This document shows, one piece after another, positions 17,958 through 27,728 of a DNA stretch of 64,000 nucleotides. The translations under genes and the position numbers were made by a program. Under the pieces are notes generated by a model, which was not told where the DNA came from, ran no database searches, and saw only the letters and a list, made by a program, of their open reading frames with translations. Source of the stretch: an uncultured Clostridium sp. (lineage in GTDB: Bacteria; Bacillota; Clostridia; Clostridiales; Clostridiaceae). The DNA lies in the NCBI GenBank assembly GCA_934755305.1, contig CAKVLD010000001.1:1-64000 (forward strand). Reading direction: 5' to 3'. How positions within the stretch are numbered: the stretch's first letter is position 1; every line of letters begins with the position of its first letter.

Positions 17958-19715
17958 ATGAAGAGGAACGCTGCACAAAGAGAGTTTAAAAAGCTAAAAA
18001 GTCAAGTGAATCAAATAAAAGAAATAGCTCATCATTCTAAAGGAGGAGCTTTACATGAGCATGAATCCACAGTAAGAAAAAAGATATTACTCCTTAATGA
18101 AATGGAAAATGAAGGTTTTAAGGAATATGAATATGTTCTTGATGAATATAATGAGATTTTAGAATATATAGGAAAAAGGATATTAGAAGATTATAATAGA
18201 AAAAATAATTGTGATTTTGATTATTATATAGTTGCAAGAGGCAATTATAAAGCTCTCTTAAATTCAGGTATAATGACTGTTCTTACAAAACAACACATTC
18301 CTAAAATGATTTCTGAAGAATTTGAAGAGAACTTCCCTGATAATCCTAAAGATGAGTATAGAGAAGCTAGAGGTATGAAAAGAAAGTTTGTAGTTCATTT
18401 AGGAGATACAAACACAGGAAAAACTCATAATGCTATAGAAAGATTAAAATCATGTAAAAATGGTGTATATCTTTCTCCTTTAAGAATACTTGCTTTAGAG
18501 AATTATGAAAGACTCAACAAAGAGGGGATAATATGTAATCTGCAAACTGGAGAAGAAGAAATTGTGCATGAAGGTTCAACTCATGTATCTTGCACTATAG
18601 AAAAGTTAAATTTAAAAAAGCAATATGAAGTAGCTGTAATTGATGAAATTCAAATGATTGATGATTCTCAAAGAGGTGCAGCATGGAGTAGAGCTTTACT
18701 TGGAGTTAGAGCAAGAGAAGTGCATATTTGTGGTGCTTTAAATGCTAAATCAATAATTAAAAGAATATTAGATGATTGCATGGAAGATTATGAAATAAAA
18801 GAATATAAGAGAAGTATCCCTTTAGAAATAGAAACTACTGAATTTAATAGTAGAGATATTCAAGAAGGGGATGCTATAGTTTTATTTTCTAAGAAAAAGG
18901 TATTATCTTTAGCACAAGAATATTCTGAAAGAGGAGAGAGAGCCTCGATAATATATGGAGATTTACCTCCAGAAGTCAGAAGAAAGCAATATGAGCAATT
19001 TATAAATAAAGAAACTAGAGTTTTAATAACAACTGATGCTATAGGAATGGGAGTAAATTTACCAATTAGAAGAATAATATTCTTATCCACTAAAAAGTTT
19101 GATGGTGAAGAAGTAAGAGATTTAACATCTCAAGAAGTAAAACAAATAGCAGGTAGGGCTGGACGTATAGGAATATATGATATTGGATATGTAGCGTCTA
19201 CTGGAAGTAAACATGAATTTTTAAAAAGAAAGATAATAGAAAAAGATAGAGAGATAGAACAAGCAGTAATAGGTCCATCTGATGCTATTCTTAGAATAAA
19301 GACTTTACCACTAATAGAAAAGTTAGCTCTTTGGAGTACAAGAAAAGAAAAGTTGGATTATTATAGAAAAATGGATATTTCAGATTATATAATAATATTA
19401 GATAAACTTAAGAGATATAAGTTAAAAGAAGAGATTCAATGGAAGTTATTAAAGGTTCCTTTTGATGTAACATCTGATGATCTTATGGAACAATTTTTGT
19501 TTTATGTAGATGAACTTTTTATAGCTAAGTCTAAAGAAATAACAAGACCAGTTCTTTATAGTGCTGCTTTAGATGAGTTGGAAATATATTATCAAAAAAT
19601 AAATATGTACTATTCTTTCAATAAATTATTTAATTTAAAGTTTGATGTGGAATGGATATATAGTGAAAGATTAGAGGTTAGTGAACAAATAAATGAAATA
19701 TTAGTTAAAATGTAG
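17958..19715 (+). CDS. SUV3-like superfamily 2 RNA helicase
   Basis: 585 residues. Walker A GDTNTGKT (about residue 150), DEIQ Walker B (VIDEIQMID), motif V TTDAIGMGVNLP and motif VI QIAGRAGRIG are complete. The order and the DEIQ box match the SUV3 group of mitochondrial/bacterial RNA helicases rather than the RecQ or DEAD groups. The N-terminal 130 residues are helical and unassigned. An RNA-unwinding role is expected from the family; the partner nuclease is not in the window. ATG 17958 follows AAGGAGGAG; an upstream GTG at 17934 would overlap this ribosome site. Confidence 0.85.
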   Translation: MKRNAAQREFKKLKSQVNQIKEIAHHSKGGALHEHESTVRKKILLLNEMENEGFKEYEYVLDEYNEILEYIGKRILEDYNRKNNCDFDYYIVARGNYKALLNSGIMTVLTKQHIPKMISEEFEENFPDNPKDEYREARGMKRKFVVHLGDTNTGKTHNAIERLKSCKNGVYLSPLRILALENYERLNKEGIICNLQTGEEEIVHEGSTHVSCTIEKLNLKKQYEVAVIDEIQMIDDSQRGAAWSRALLGVRAREVHICGALNAKSIIKRILDDCMEDYEIKEYKRSIPLEIETTEFNSRDIQEGDAIVLFSKKKVLSLAQEYSERGERASIIYGDLPPEVRRKQYEQFINKETRVLITTDAIGMGVNLPIRRIIFLSTKKFDGEEVRDLTSQEVKQIAGRAGRIGIYDIGYVASTGSKHEFLKRKIIEKDREIEQAVIGPSDAILRIKTLPLIEKLALWSTRKEKLDYYRKMDISDYIIILDKLKRYKLKEEIQWKLLKVPFDVTSDDLMEQFLFYVDELFIAKSKEITRPVLYSAALDELEIYYQKINMYYSFNKLFNLKFDVEWIYSERLEVSEQINEILVKM

Positions 19716-19721
19716 TTTTTG

Positions 19722-19760
19722 AAAAAAGGCAAAGCAGTATAAATTCGCTTTGCCTTTTTT
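19722..19760. terminator. Bidirectional terminator helicase / ZIP
   Basis: Stem AAAAAAGGCAAAGC/GCTTTGCCTTTTTT between convergent genes. Confidence 0.88.
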
Positions 19761-19762
19761 CT

Positions 19763-20539
19763 CTACAGGAATACATGAGTAATAGGCATAATACATGCAC
19801 CAAGAAGAAGTGAAACTATATAAATTAGCTTATGATCATTCGATAAAGCTTCTGGAATTAATTCTTCCATAGCTATATATAACATTATTCCTGCTACTAT
19901 GGCAAAAACTACACTTAAAATAAAATCATTTATATAAGGTTTTAAAAAAAGAAAGGAAAGTATAGCACCTAGTGGTTCTGTCATACCTGATATAAAAGTA
20001 TACTTGAAGGCTTTTTGTTTACTTTTTGTAGAATAGTAAATTGGCATAGCAATAGCAATTCCTTCTGGTATATTATGAAGTGCTATGGCTAAAGCAATTG
20101 AAATGCCAAGAGTTGTGCTTTGAAATCCAGATATATAAGTAGCTATTCCCTCTGGGAAATTATGTAGCATTAATGCAATCATAGATACAAAACCAACTCT
20201 AAAAAGGCTAGTATTTTTACTATTACTTATGCCTATATCTTCTTCTGATGGAATGAACATATCTATTAAAAATGCCATTAGAGCACCCACTAATAAAAAA
20301 AGTATAGATAAAAGACAACCATCTAATTTTCCATATGTTTTACATAATGTTTCTTCTGCTGTGGGGAATAAATCGGTAAAAGATATAGTTATCATAACTC
20401 CAGCTGAAAAAGATAGAGCAAAAGTAATTAATTTTTTGCTTCTATCCTTAGAAAAGAATACAAGAAATGCACCTATTATAGTAGATAGTCCAGCTAGAAA
20501 TGATAAAAATATAGGGATTATTTCTTTTAAATTATTCAT
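19763..20539 (-). CDS. ZIP-family divalent metal transporter (ZupT-like)
   Basis: 258 residues with eight predicted membrane helices. The metal-pathway motifs HNFPEGIATY (helix IV) and HNIPEGIAIAM (helix V) are typical of ZupT-type ZIP importers for zinc and other divalent metals. The central loop is short and acidic (PSEEDIG). Start at ATG 20539 after AGGAG. It stands alone between a bidirectional terminator and the divergent hom gene; no metal-regulator site was recognised upstream. Confidence 0.9.
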   Translation of the reverse strand: MNNLKEIIPIFLSFLAGLSTIIGAFLVFFSKDRSKKLITFALSFSAGVMITISFTDLFPTAEETLCKTYGKLDGCLLSILFLLVGALMAFLIDMFIPSEEDIGISNSKNTSLFRVGFVSMIALMLHNFPEGIATYISGFQSTTLGISIALAIALHNIPEGIAIAMPIYYSTKSKQKAFKYTFISGMTEPLGAILSFLFLKPYINDFILSVVFAIVAGIMLYIAMEELIPEALSNDHKLIYIVSLLLGACIMPITHVFL

Positions 20540-20757
20540 TTTAAACTCCTATAAATTATTTATCAATATTAAATGTATTTTCCTTAATAAAAAAAAAGAC
20601 TAGTAAATGCAAAAAATATGAAAAATTAGATATAAAAGAATTGGAAGTAATAAAAAAGCTTGTTACACAAATTAGATAACTATGGAAATTTATTTAAAAT
20701 AGTAATATAATATTTGATATATAAAAAGTTGGGGTTAGAAAAAAGGGGGAAATGTAA

Positions 20758-22056
20758 ATGAAAAAAGTAAAGATAGCTTTACTAGGTCTTGGAAATGTTG
20801 GAAGTGGAGTGTGGAAAATACTTCAAACCAATGATGAAGAGATAATGAAAAGATCAGGTTGTAAAGTAGAAATAGCAAAAATCCTTGTAAGAGATAAAAA
20901 TAAACCAAGAGATGTAGAGGTGCCTGACCATATAATTACAACTAATTTTGAAGATATAGTAGAAGATGATTCTATAAAGATAGTAGTAGAAGTAATGGGT
21001 GGGATAGAACCGGCAAGAGAATATATGTTAAAGTGTATGGATAAAAAGAAACAAATAGTTACAGCAAATAAAATGCTTTTAGCTATACATGGTGATGAAC
21101 TTTATCAAAAAGCAGATAAAGAAGGTGTAATGTTTAATTATGAAGCTAGTGTAGCAGGTGGAATTCCTATAATACAAGCCATAAATGAAAGCTTAACTGC
21201 AAATAAAATAGAAGAGTTATATGGAATCATTAATGGTACAACTAACTTTATATTAAGTAAGATGGAACTTGAAGGAAGCAGATTTGAAGAAGTATTAAAA
21301 GAAGCTCAAGATAAAGGATATGCAGAAGCGGATCCAACATCAGATATAGAAGCTTTTGATGCTCAATATAAGCTTGCTATATTATCATCTTTAGCTTTTG
21401 GTACAAAAATAGATGTTAAAAAGATATATAGAGAAGGAATAACTAGAATTACTGATGTGGATATGGAATATGCAAAAAGCTTTGGTATGGTAATTAAGTT
21501 ATTAGCTATAGCTAAAGATAGAGATGGTAAGTTGGAGCTTAGAGTACACCCAACAATGATACCAGATACTCATCCTTTAGCTAATGTATATGATTCTTTT
21601 AATGCAGTATTTGCTAAAGGAAATGCTGTTGGAGATCTGATGTTTTATGGAAGAGGGGCAGGAGACTTACCAACAGGTAGTGCTATAGTAGCAGATATTA
21701 TTTCTATAGTTAGAGCTAACGTTGATGAAGAGAATCCTATGCCAGTAGTTAAAAATAATTTATGGAATAAAGAAATAATGAATGTTAAAGATATAGAAAG
21801 TAAATATTATATAAGAGCTACTGTAGCTGATGAATCAGGAGTTTTAGGAGATATTAGTGCTATTTTTGGTAAGTTTGGAGTGAGCTTACACTCTGTTATT
21901 CAAAAGGGAGTTATTAAAGATGAAAGTAAAGTAACTCTTGTAGTTGTTACACATAAAACTAGAGAAGAAAATATTATTAATGTATTAGAAGCTTTAAAGA
22001 AAACAGATGCAGTACATGGAATTAATAGTTTAATAAGAATAGAAAATTTTAAATAA
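20758..22056 (+). CDS. hom: Homoserine dehydrogenase
   Basis: NAD(P)H-dependent reduction of aspartate semialdehyde to homoserine, the branch to threonine and methionine. Rossmann motif GLGNVGSGVW at the N terminus, catalytic region GIINGTTNFILSKM and AEADPTSDIEAFDAQYKL, and a C-terminal ACT domain (about residues 350-430) for threonine feedback. Length (432) is standard. ATG follows AAAGGGGGAA. It stands alone, closed by a terminator at 22076-22109; thrB/thrC are not adjacent. Confidence 0.95.
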   Translation: MKKVKIALLGLGNVGSGVWKILQTNDEEIMKRSGCKVEIAKILVRDKNKPRDVEVPDHIITTNFEDIVEDDSIKIVVEVMGGIEPAREYMLKCMDKKKQIVTANKMLLAIHGDELYQKADKEGVMFNYEASVAGGIPIIQAINESLTANKIEELYGIINGTTNFILSKMELEGSRFEEVLKEAQDKGYAEADPTSDIEAFDAQYKLAILSSLAFGTKIDVKKIYREGITRITDVDMEYAKSFGMVIKLLAIAKDRDGKLELRVHPTMIPDTHPLANVYDSFNAVFAKGNAVGDLMFYGRGAGDLPTGSAIVADIISIVRANVDEENPMPVVKNNLWNKEIMNVKDIESKYYIRATVADESGVLGDISAIFGKFGVSLHSVIQKGVIKDESKVTLVVVTHKTREENIINVLEALKKTDAVHGINSLIRIENFK

Positions 22057-22075
22057 GTTATTTTAGAGAAGTTAG

Positions 22076-22109
22076 AAAGATTGGTGTAAAAGTGCACCAA
22101 TCTTTTTTT
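22076..22109 (+). terminator. Terminator after hom
   Basis: Stem AAAGATTGGTG/CACCAATCTTT followed by T-run. Its T-run is also part of the left arm of the possible structure at 22104-22200. Confidence 0.85.
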
Positions 22110-22233
22110 GATGTCTAGGAAAGTATAAAATTTAAGAAAGCGGGGAAGTTGATAATTACAGGGCTTAAAGGTATCAAAGAAGCTAAGACATCAAAAAATA
22201 AAAATATATATAGTTTTTAATAACTCTTTATGG

Positions 22234-22239
22234 TATAAT
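22234..22239 (+). promoter_or_regulatory. Extended -10 promoter for the 22283 gene
   Basis: TGGTATAAT (TATAAT at 22234-22239) about 44 bases before the start; no clear -35. Confidence 0.5.
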
Positions 22240-22282
22240 GATAACAACATTTAAATAGTATATAATTTTTAGGAGGAAGTAT

Positions 22283-23962
22283 ATGAATAATAATGGATTC
22301 AATGAAGAACATTTGAAAAAAATTCTATCAAAAATATTTAATCCTCAGAATAGAGGAGGGAATATCCAATCAAAACCTGGCAGTATAAAGGGATTTTTAA
22401 AATGGCTAATATTAGTATATCTAATATTAGGGATTGGATTATTTTTAAATGGAAGCTTAATATTGGATGTAACTCTTAGTATATCATTAATAGTATGGAT
22501 ATTTGTTATAGTATCAATATTTTATGGTTTATTAAAATCAATGAAAAATCTTAGAAAAGTAGGCGTAGGAGTAGCAGTTATATATATTATTTTAGTTGTT
22601 GGATGTAGTCCTATAATACAATATAAAAGTCATAGAAATTTAATAGGAAATGTTGAAGAGGTAGATTTTGCTGATCAATTAGAATATATCGATTTAAAAC
22701 AATTACCAACTATAGATAAGGAATTAGCTTCTAAGCTTGCAGATAAAAAACTTGGAGAGATACCTTCTTTGGGAAGTCAAGTATATATTGGAGAACTTCA
22801 TTTGCAAAGTATAAATGGAGAATTATATTATGTTGCTCCTCTAGAACATTCATCTTTTATCAAATGGATAACTAATAGAAAAGGTACAAGTGGTTATATA
22901 AAGGTAAGTGCAACAAATCAAAATGATGTACAACTTGTTACTGAACTTAATGGAAATCCTTTGAAAATAAAATACTTGGATTCTTCTTATATTTTAAGTG
23001 ATTTACAAAGAGCAGCATATCTTAGAGATATGAAGGCTGGCCATACTGATTATACTTTTGAACTTGATGATGAGGGCAAGCCATATTGGGTAATAACTAG
23101 ATATGATACAGCAATAGGAATAGCAGAAAAGAAAGCTATAGGTGCTTTGGTTATGGATGCTCAAACAGGAGAATCTGAAGTATATGATATAGAAAATTTA
23201 CCATCTTGGATAGATAGAATTCAACCAACAAGCTATATACGTAACTATATAGATAAATGGGGAGAATTAGTTCATGGTATATTTAACTTTAATGATAAAG
23301 ACAAGTTAACTTCTACTGAAGGAATGAATTTAATATACAATGATAATGAATGTTTCTACTATACAGGAATAACTTCAGTGGGTAGTGATGAAAGTTTGGT
23401 TGGATTCACTTTGACTAATACAAGAACAGGAAAAACTACTATTTATAAGACAGCTGGAGCTACAGAAACAGCTGCTATGAGATCTGCAGAAGGAAAGGTT
23501 CAACAATATAGATATAGTGCAACTTTCCCGTATTTAATTAATATTCAAGGGGAACCAACTTACTTTACAACATTAAAGGATTCTAATGGGTTAGTAAAGC
23601 AATATGCTATGGTAGATGTTAAGAATTATAATACTGTAGCTGTTGGTGATACAGTTCAATCTACTTTGAATAATTATATGGATATATTAACTAATACAAA
23701 TATATCTTTAGAAGGTTCAAATACTGAAGAATCTATTGAAGGGCAAATTGAAAGAATAGGACTTGTTGTTAAAGATGGAACAAGTATATATGATATTAAA
23801 TTAAAAGGTGAAGAAAATTACATATTCTCAGTATCAACAGAAACAGTAAGGGATGTAGCTTTAATAAGAGAAGGAGATATTGTTAGTATTAAATATATTA
23901 ATGTAAAGAATAGTAGATATGTTATTGTTAATAATATAGAAGTAAAAAGTATAGATAATTAA
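22283..23962 (+). CDS. Membrane protein of unknown function
   Basis: 559 residues, not recognised. After a short hydrophilic head there are three membrane helices (about residues 36-57, 60-85 and 92-110, the last with VVGCSP), then about 450 residues of beta-rich sequence with repeated aromatic strands (for example GKPYWVITRYD and KTTIYKTAG). The C terminus looks like an OB-type strand set (LKGEENYIFSV, REGDIVSIKYI). The large domain probably lies on one face of the membrane. AGGAGGAAG precedes the ATG. It is monocistronic, with a hairpin downstream. Confidence 0.8.
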   Translation: MNNNGFNEEHLKKILSKIFNPQNRGGNIQSKPGSIKGFLKWLILVYLILGIGLFLNGSLILDVTLSISLIVWIFVIVSIFYGLLKSMKNLRKVGVGVAVIYIILVVGCSPIIQYKSHRNLIGNVEEVDFADQLEYIDLKQLPTIDKELASKLADKKLGEIPSLGSQVYIGELHLQSINGELYYVAPLEHSSFIKWITNRKGTSGYIKVSATNQNDVQLVTELNGNPLKIKYLDSSYILSDLQRAAYLRDMKAGHTDYTFELDDEGKPYWVITRYDTAIGIAEKKAIGALVMDAQTGESEVYDIENLPSWIDRIQPTSYIRNYIDKWGELVHGIFNFNDKDKLTSTEGMNLIYNDNECFYYTGITSVGSDESLVGFTLTNTRTGKTTIYKTAGATETAAMRSAEGKVQQYRYSATFPYLINIQGEPTYFTTLKDSNGLVKQYAMVDVKNYNTVAVGDTVQSTLNNYMDILTNTNISLEGSNTEESIEGQIERIGLVVKDGTSIYDIKLKGEENYIFSVSTETVRDVALIREGDIVSIKYINVKNSRYVIVNNIEVKSIDN

Positions 23963-23982
23963 ATAAGATATAGAGAAAATTT

Positions 23983-24028
23983 TAAAAGAGGTGGACATGC
24001 TTAATAAAGAAGTAGTTTACCTCTTTGT
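23983..24028 (+). terminator. Probable terminator after 22283 gene
   Basis: Stem AAAGAGGT...ACCTCTTT with a long loop; the T-tract (TTTGTGTATT) is weak. Confidence 0.5.
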
Positions 24029-24183
24029 GTATTCTATTTAAATATCCTGAAAATATAAAGTGGCAGTTTTATAAAATTAATTAATAAATAGGGAATTTTA
24101 GGTGTAAAAATAAAGGGGTAAATATTGAATTGATTAAAATATGCTTGGAAAATTTATAAAAAGATAAAAAAACACGATAAAAG

Positions 24184-24211
24184 TTGTAAAATAACAAGAA
24201 GGTGTTATAAT
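24184..24211 (+). promoter_or_regulatory. Promoter of the AbgT-like gene
   Basis: TTGTAA (24184-24189), 16-base spacer, TATAAT (24206-24211), 55 bases before the start codon. Confidence 0.6.
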
Positions 24212-24266
24212 ATTATTAATAAAATTAAAATTAGGTTTAACAAAAGAAAAAAAGGGGGAGTATCCT

Positions 24267-25808
24267 ATGTCAAAAAAAGGTGAACAAAAGAAGGCATCTT
24301 TAATAGAAAGAATAGGACATAAAATACCAGATCCAGTAATAATATTTATAGGATTATTTGTAATAACAATGATTGCTACATTATTTATGGGGGGTATACA
24401 GTTCGAAACGCTATCAGGAGATGGAAATTCTATATCTTATGAAATAAAGAATATGTTTCAAAATGAAAATATTAGATGGTTGTTTGATAATGCATTACTA
24501 ACTAACTGGTTAGGATATGGACATGGTGTACTTGGAACTATTTTAATAGTAATGCTAGGTGTAGGTATATCAGAAGAGGCTGGTTTATTAACTACATGTA
24601 TAAAGAAGATTGGTTTAAAAGTTTCAGATAAAATATTACCACTAGTTTTAGTGTTCATAGGAATTATGAGTAGTATAGCAACAGATGCGGGGTATTTAAT
24701 ATTAATTCCTTTAGCAGGATTACTTTATCTTGGATTAAAGAAAAATCCTTTAATAGGTATGGCAGCAGCTTTTGCAGGAGTTTCAGCTGGATTTAGTGCT
24801 AACTTAATTCCAGGAACTTCAGTAGATGTTATAGTAGGTAATAATGCTAAAATATTTGCAGAGTCTCAAGGTGTTCCTTTTGTTACAGGCGCTGGACAAG
24901 CTATAAATCCTGCAATGATGCATTACATATTTATAGTTGCATCAACTTTTCTTTTATCAATAGTTGGTTACTTAGTTACAGATAAGATTATAAGACCAAG
25001 ATTAGAAAATGATACATATGTAATACCTGAAGGTATGGATATAGATGATTTTACTGTAAAAGAAGAAGAAAATAAAGCTTTAATATGGGCTGGTGTAGGG
25101 CTTTTATTTTCATTAGGAATAGTTGCTTTATTAGGTTTTGGGCCTTTAGCTACATATTATGATGAAACAGGAACAAAAGTTATGCCAATGATGGACAACA
25201 TAATCCTATTAATAACATTTGTTTTCTTTACTGCAGGTTTATTTTATGGTATAAGAGTTAAGAAATTTAATTCTGCTATGGATGTAGTAAAGGCTATGTC
25301 AAAACAAATGAGTAATATGGGATATGTTTTAGTATTAACATTTTTCTGTTACAACTTCTTAGCCTTATTAAGTTACTCAAATATAGGAACTTATATTACT
25401 TATTTAGGAGCAACTGGACTTCAAGCATTAGGGCTTTCAGAATATCCAATATTATTATTAATAGGTTTTGTTATTGTAACAGCTATAATAAACTTATTTG
25501 TTGGTGGATTAACTTCAAAATGGATGTTACTTGGACCAATATTTATACCAATGTTATATCAAGTTAATAACTCATTAACACCAGATATGGTTGCAGCAGC
25601 ATATAGAGTAGCAGATTCGGCTACAAATATTATTTCTCCATTAATGTCTTATGCTGGTATAATACTTGTATTTATGAAGAAGTACAAACCAGAATATACA
25701 TTAGGGGATATGATTAGATTGATGTTTCCATACTCTATGACATTCTTAGTAACTTGGACGTTAATGTTAATAGCATTCTTTGTATTTGGAATACCTCTAG
25801 GGGTTTAA
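24267..25808 (+). CDS. AbgT-family transporter
   Basis: 513 residues with about twelve membrane helices. N-terminal IERIGHKIPDPVIIFIGLF, the central GISEEAGLLTTCIKKIGLKV and C-terminal ADSATNIISPLMSYAG are AbgT-family signatures. Characterised members import p-aminobenzoyl-glutamate or export sulfonamide-like compounds. No aminobenzoyl-glutamate hydrolase is adjacent, so the substrate is open. ATG follows AAAGGGGGAG. It has its own promoter and a strong terminator, so it is monocistronic. Confidence 0.88.
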   Translation: MSKKGEQKKASLIERIGHKIPDPVIIFIGLFVITMIATLFMGGIQFETLSGDGNSISYEIKNMFQNENIRWLFDNALLTNWLGYGHGVLGTILIVMLGVGISEEAGLLTTCIKKIGLKVSDKILPLVLVFIGIMSSIATDAGYLILIPLAGLLYLGLKKNPLIGMAAAFAGVSAGFSANLIPGTSVDVIVGNNAKIFAESQGVPFVTGAGQAINPAMMHYIFIVASTFLLSIVGYLVTDKIIRPRLENDTYVIPEGMDIDDFTVKEEENKALIWAGVGLLFSLGIVALLGFGPLATYYDETGTKVMPMMDNIILLITFVFFTAGLFYGIRVKKFNSAMDVVKAMSKQMSNMGYVLVLTFFCYNFLALLSYSNIGTYITYLGATGLQALGLSEYPILLLIGFVIVTAIINLFVGGLTSKWMLLGPIFIPMLYQVNNSLTPDMVAAAYRVADSATNIISPLMSYAGIILVFMKKYKPEYTLGDMIRLMFPYSMTFLVTWTLMLIAFFVFGIPLGV

Positions 25809-25813
25809 AAGGT

Positions 25814-25847
25814 AAAAGGTCAAGCTTTTAAAAGCTTGACCTTTTTT
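25814..25847. terminator. Bidirectional terminator after AbgT-like gene
   Basis: Perfect stem AAAAGGTCAAGCTTTT with its complement, then TTTTTT; it also serves the decayed glnB reading from the right. Confidence 0.9.
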
Positions 25848-25849
25848 AG

Positions 25850-26188
25850 TTATAAAGCTGAACTTCCACGTTCACCAGTACGGATTCTAATACAATCTGA
25901 AATATCACTTACAAATATTTTTCCATCTTCAACTTCACCTGTTCTAGCAATATTTATTATTAAATTAATAACTTTATCAAGGTTTTTATCGTCTACAACC
26001 ATTTCGATTTTAACTTTAGGTAAAACATTAATTAATACTTCATTACTTCTATATTGTTCTGTCCATCCCATTTGCTTACCACAACCTAATACTTGAGAAA
26101 TAGTCAAACCTGAGGTGTCAAATTTACGAAGTTCATCTTTCAGTTCTTCAAGTTTTGATGTGCGTATTATTGCTTCTATTTTTTTATT
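25850..26188 (-). pseudogene. PII protein gene with destroyed start codon
   Basis: Read leftward from 26185, the codons give KKIEAIIRTSKLEEL and continue without interruption through a whole PII protein (GCGKQMGWTEQYR, LPKVKIEMVV, DGKIFVSDISDCIRIRTGE). GGAGG is at 26196-26200, but where ATG should stand the bases read AAT: one G is missing from ATGAAAAAAATA. No other start with a ribosome site is near (an internal TTG at 26107 would drop the first third). The T-loop Tyr51 is Val. It follows the remnants of an amt gene, so it is most likely a recent pseudogene; translation from a weak start cannot be excluded. Confidence 0.8.
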
Positions 26189-26210
26189 TTAAATACCTCC
26201 TACGATAAAA

Positions 26211-26693
26211 TTAATCTAATCTCATAAAGGCAGGGTAAGCAGATTCACTATGTTCAGATAAGTCCATTCCACTTAGCAACAGGATTTATTGAACTATCAG
26301 CAAATATACCAGTAGCAATACCACCCCATATTCCACCTACACCATGACAGCCAAATGCATCTAATGCATCATCATATCCAAATTTTGATTTTAGGGTAGA
26401 CATACAGAAGAAACAAATAGGACTTACCAAAGCACCTGTAATTAAAGCAGGAGTAATAATAGAAAACATCATTTGAAAAGCTACAAATAATGTTTTTGGA
26501 ATAGTAGTTGCATAAACATCACTAGGATTCATAGAAACTCCCTTAAAAAATATGTGATTAAACCCTCCTATAAATTCGTGTATATCTTCACCAAAAGATA
26601 ATGAATAACCAATAACCAATAACAACCCAAAGCACAGAAGCTAAACCACAGATGAAAAATGAAAATAAAATAGTGTTTAATACTTTTTAAGGG
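26211..26693 (-). pseudogene. Decayed ammonium transporter gene (amt)
   Basis: Pieces of an Amt protein in order: SFFICGLASVLWVVIGY, then after a frameshift IGYSLSFGEDIHEFIGGF through ITPALITGAL, a jump to VSPICFF and KFGYDDALDAFGCHGVGG, and finally, in another frame, LSEHSESAYPAFMRLD ending at 26211. The N-terminal helix region is gone and a TAA lies just upstream. A 7-base tandem duplication (gttattg) causes the frameshift. About 150 residues, including the first pore histidine, are deleted in frame, and a C-terminal deletion changes frame again. It is adjacent to the decayed glnB. The intact Amt-PII fusion is 2 kb away. Confidence 0.88.
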
Positions 26694-26786
26694 AAAAAAT
26701 TAATTTATTAAAGTGTGAAAATTATAAGAAAAATAAAAATGTGAAACATATGTATGATATACTAGCATTTAAGGAGGAGATTATTA

Positions 26787-27671
26787 ATGAATTTTAGTAT
26801 TTTAAGTAATAGGACTAAAGGAATTATATTTATAATTTTATCTGCATTTGGTTTTGCAGCTATGTCAGCATTTGTTAAATTAGCAGGTGATTTGCCATCA
26901 TTTCAAAAAACTTTTTTTAGAAATTTAGTATCACTAGTAGTAGCTTTTGCTTTAGTAATAAAAAGTAAAGAGAGTCTTTTTGGAAAAAAAGAAAATCAAG
27001 TTACTTTATTAGCAAGAAGCATATTGGGAACAATAGGAATTGTATGTAATTATTATGCTATAGATAGAATGATTCATTTATCTGATGCTACTATGTTAAA
27101 TAAACTTAGTCCATTCTTTGTAATTATTTTTTCAGCTATATTTTTAAAGGAAAAAATTAATTCAAAGCAAATTACAGGTCTTATAATAGCTTTTATAGGA
27201 ATGTTATTTGTAGTTAGACCTACTTTTGATCTTAATATGCTTCCAGCACTTTCTGGAGTATTAGGTGGGCTTGCAGCAGCGGGAGCATATACTTGTGTAA
27301 GACATTTAGGAGGAAAAGAAAAATCACAAACTATAGTATTTTATTTTTCTTTTTGTTCAACTGTAATAATAGCACCTTTAATGATTATTACATATAAGCC
27401 AATGACAATAAATCAATTTATGTGTTTAATGGCAGCTGGTATTTTTGCAAGTATAGGGCAATTTGGAATAACTTTAGCATATAGATTTGCTCCAGCTAGA
27501 GAAATATCAATATTTGATTATACTAATATATTATTTGCTGCTATATTTAGCTTTGTATTATTTGGAGTATGGCCAGATGCTTTAAGCTTTGCTGGATATA
27601 TAATTATATTTATAGCATCATTATATATGTTCCTTTACAATAGAAAATTAGATAAGATGGAAAAGAAATAG
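26787..27671 (+). CDS. EamA-family (DMT) transporter
   Basis: 294 residues, ten predicted membrane helices as two five-helix EamA repeats (RNLVSLVVAFALV in the first half, FDYTNILFAAIFSFVLFG in the second). Drug/metabolite transporter superfamily; the substrate cannot be told from sequence. AAGGAGGAG lies 9 bases before ATG. The end at 27671 is 57 bases before the next gene with no terminator, so co-transcription with the rhomboid-like gene is possible. Confidence 0.9.
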   Translation: MNFSILSNRTKGIIFIILSAFGFAAMSAFVKLAGDLPSFQKTFFRNLVSLVVAFALVIKSKESLFGKKENQVTLLARSILGTIGIVCNYYAIDRMIHLSDATMLNKLSPFFVIIFSAIFLKEKINSKQITGLIIAFIGMLFVVRPTFDLNMLPALSGVLGGLAAAGAYTCVRHLGGKEKSQTIVFYFSFCSTVIIAPLMIITYKPMTINQFMCLMAAGIFASIGQFGITLAYRFAPAREISIFDYTNILFAAIFSFVLFGVWPDALSFAGYIIIFIASLYMFLYNRKLDKMEKK

Positions 27672-27728
27672 ATTTTTATTTTGAGGCAATAATATTTAAT
27701 AGAGTTTATAAAAGTTATGGAGGAACTA

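Noticed and set aside
25836..26096. Plus-strand frame opposite the decayed glnB
   Set aside because: It begins inside a terminator and is the complement of clear PII coding sequence.
26186..26188. AUA start codon for the PII gene
   Set aside because: Counting the A-tract shows the in-frame codon is AAT, explained by loss of the G of ATG; an AUA start would be out of frame.
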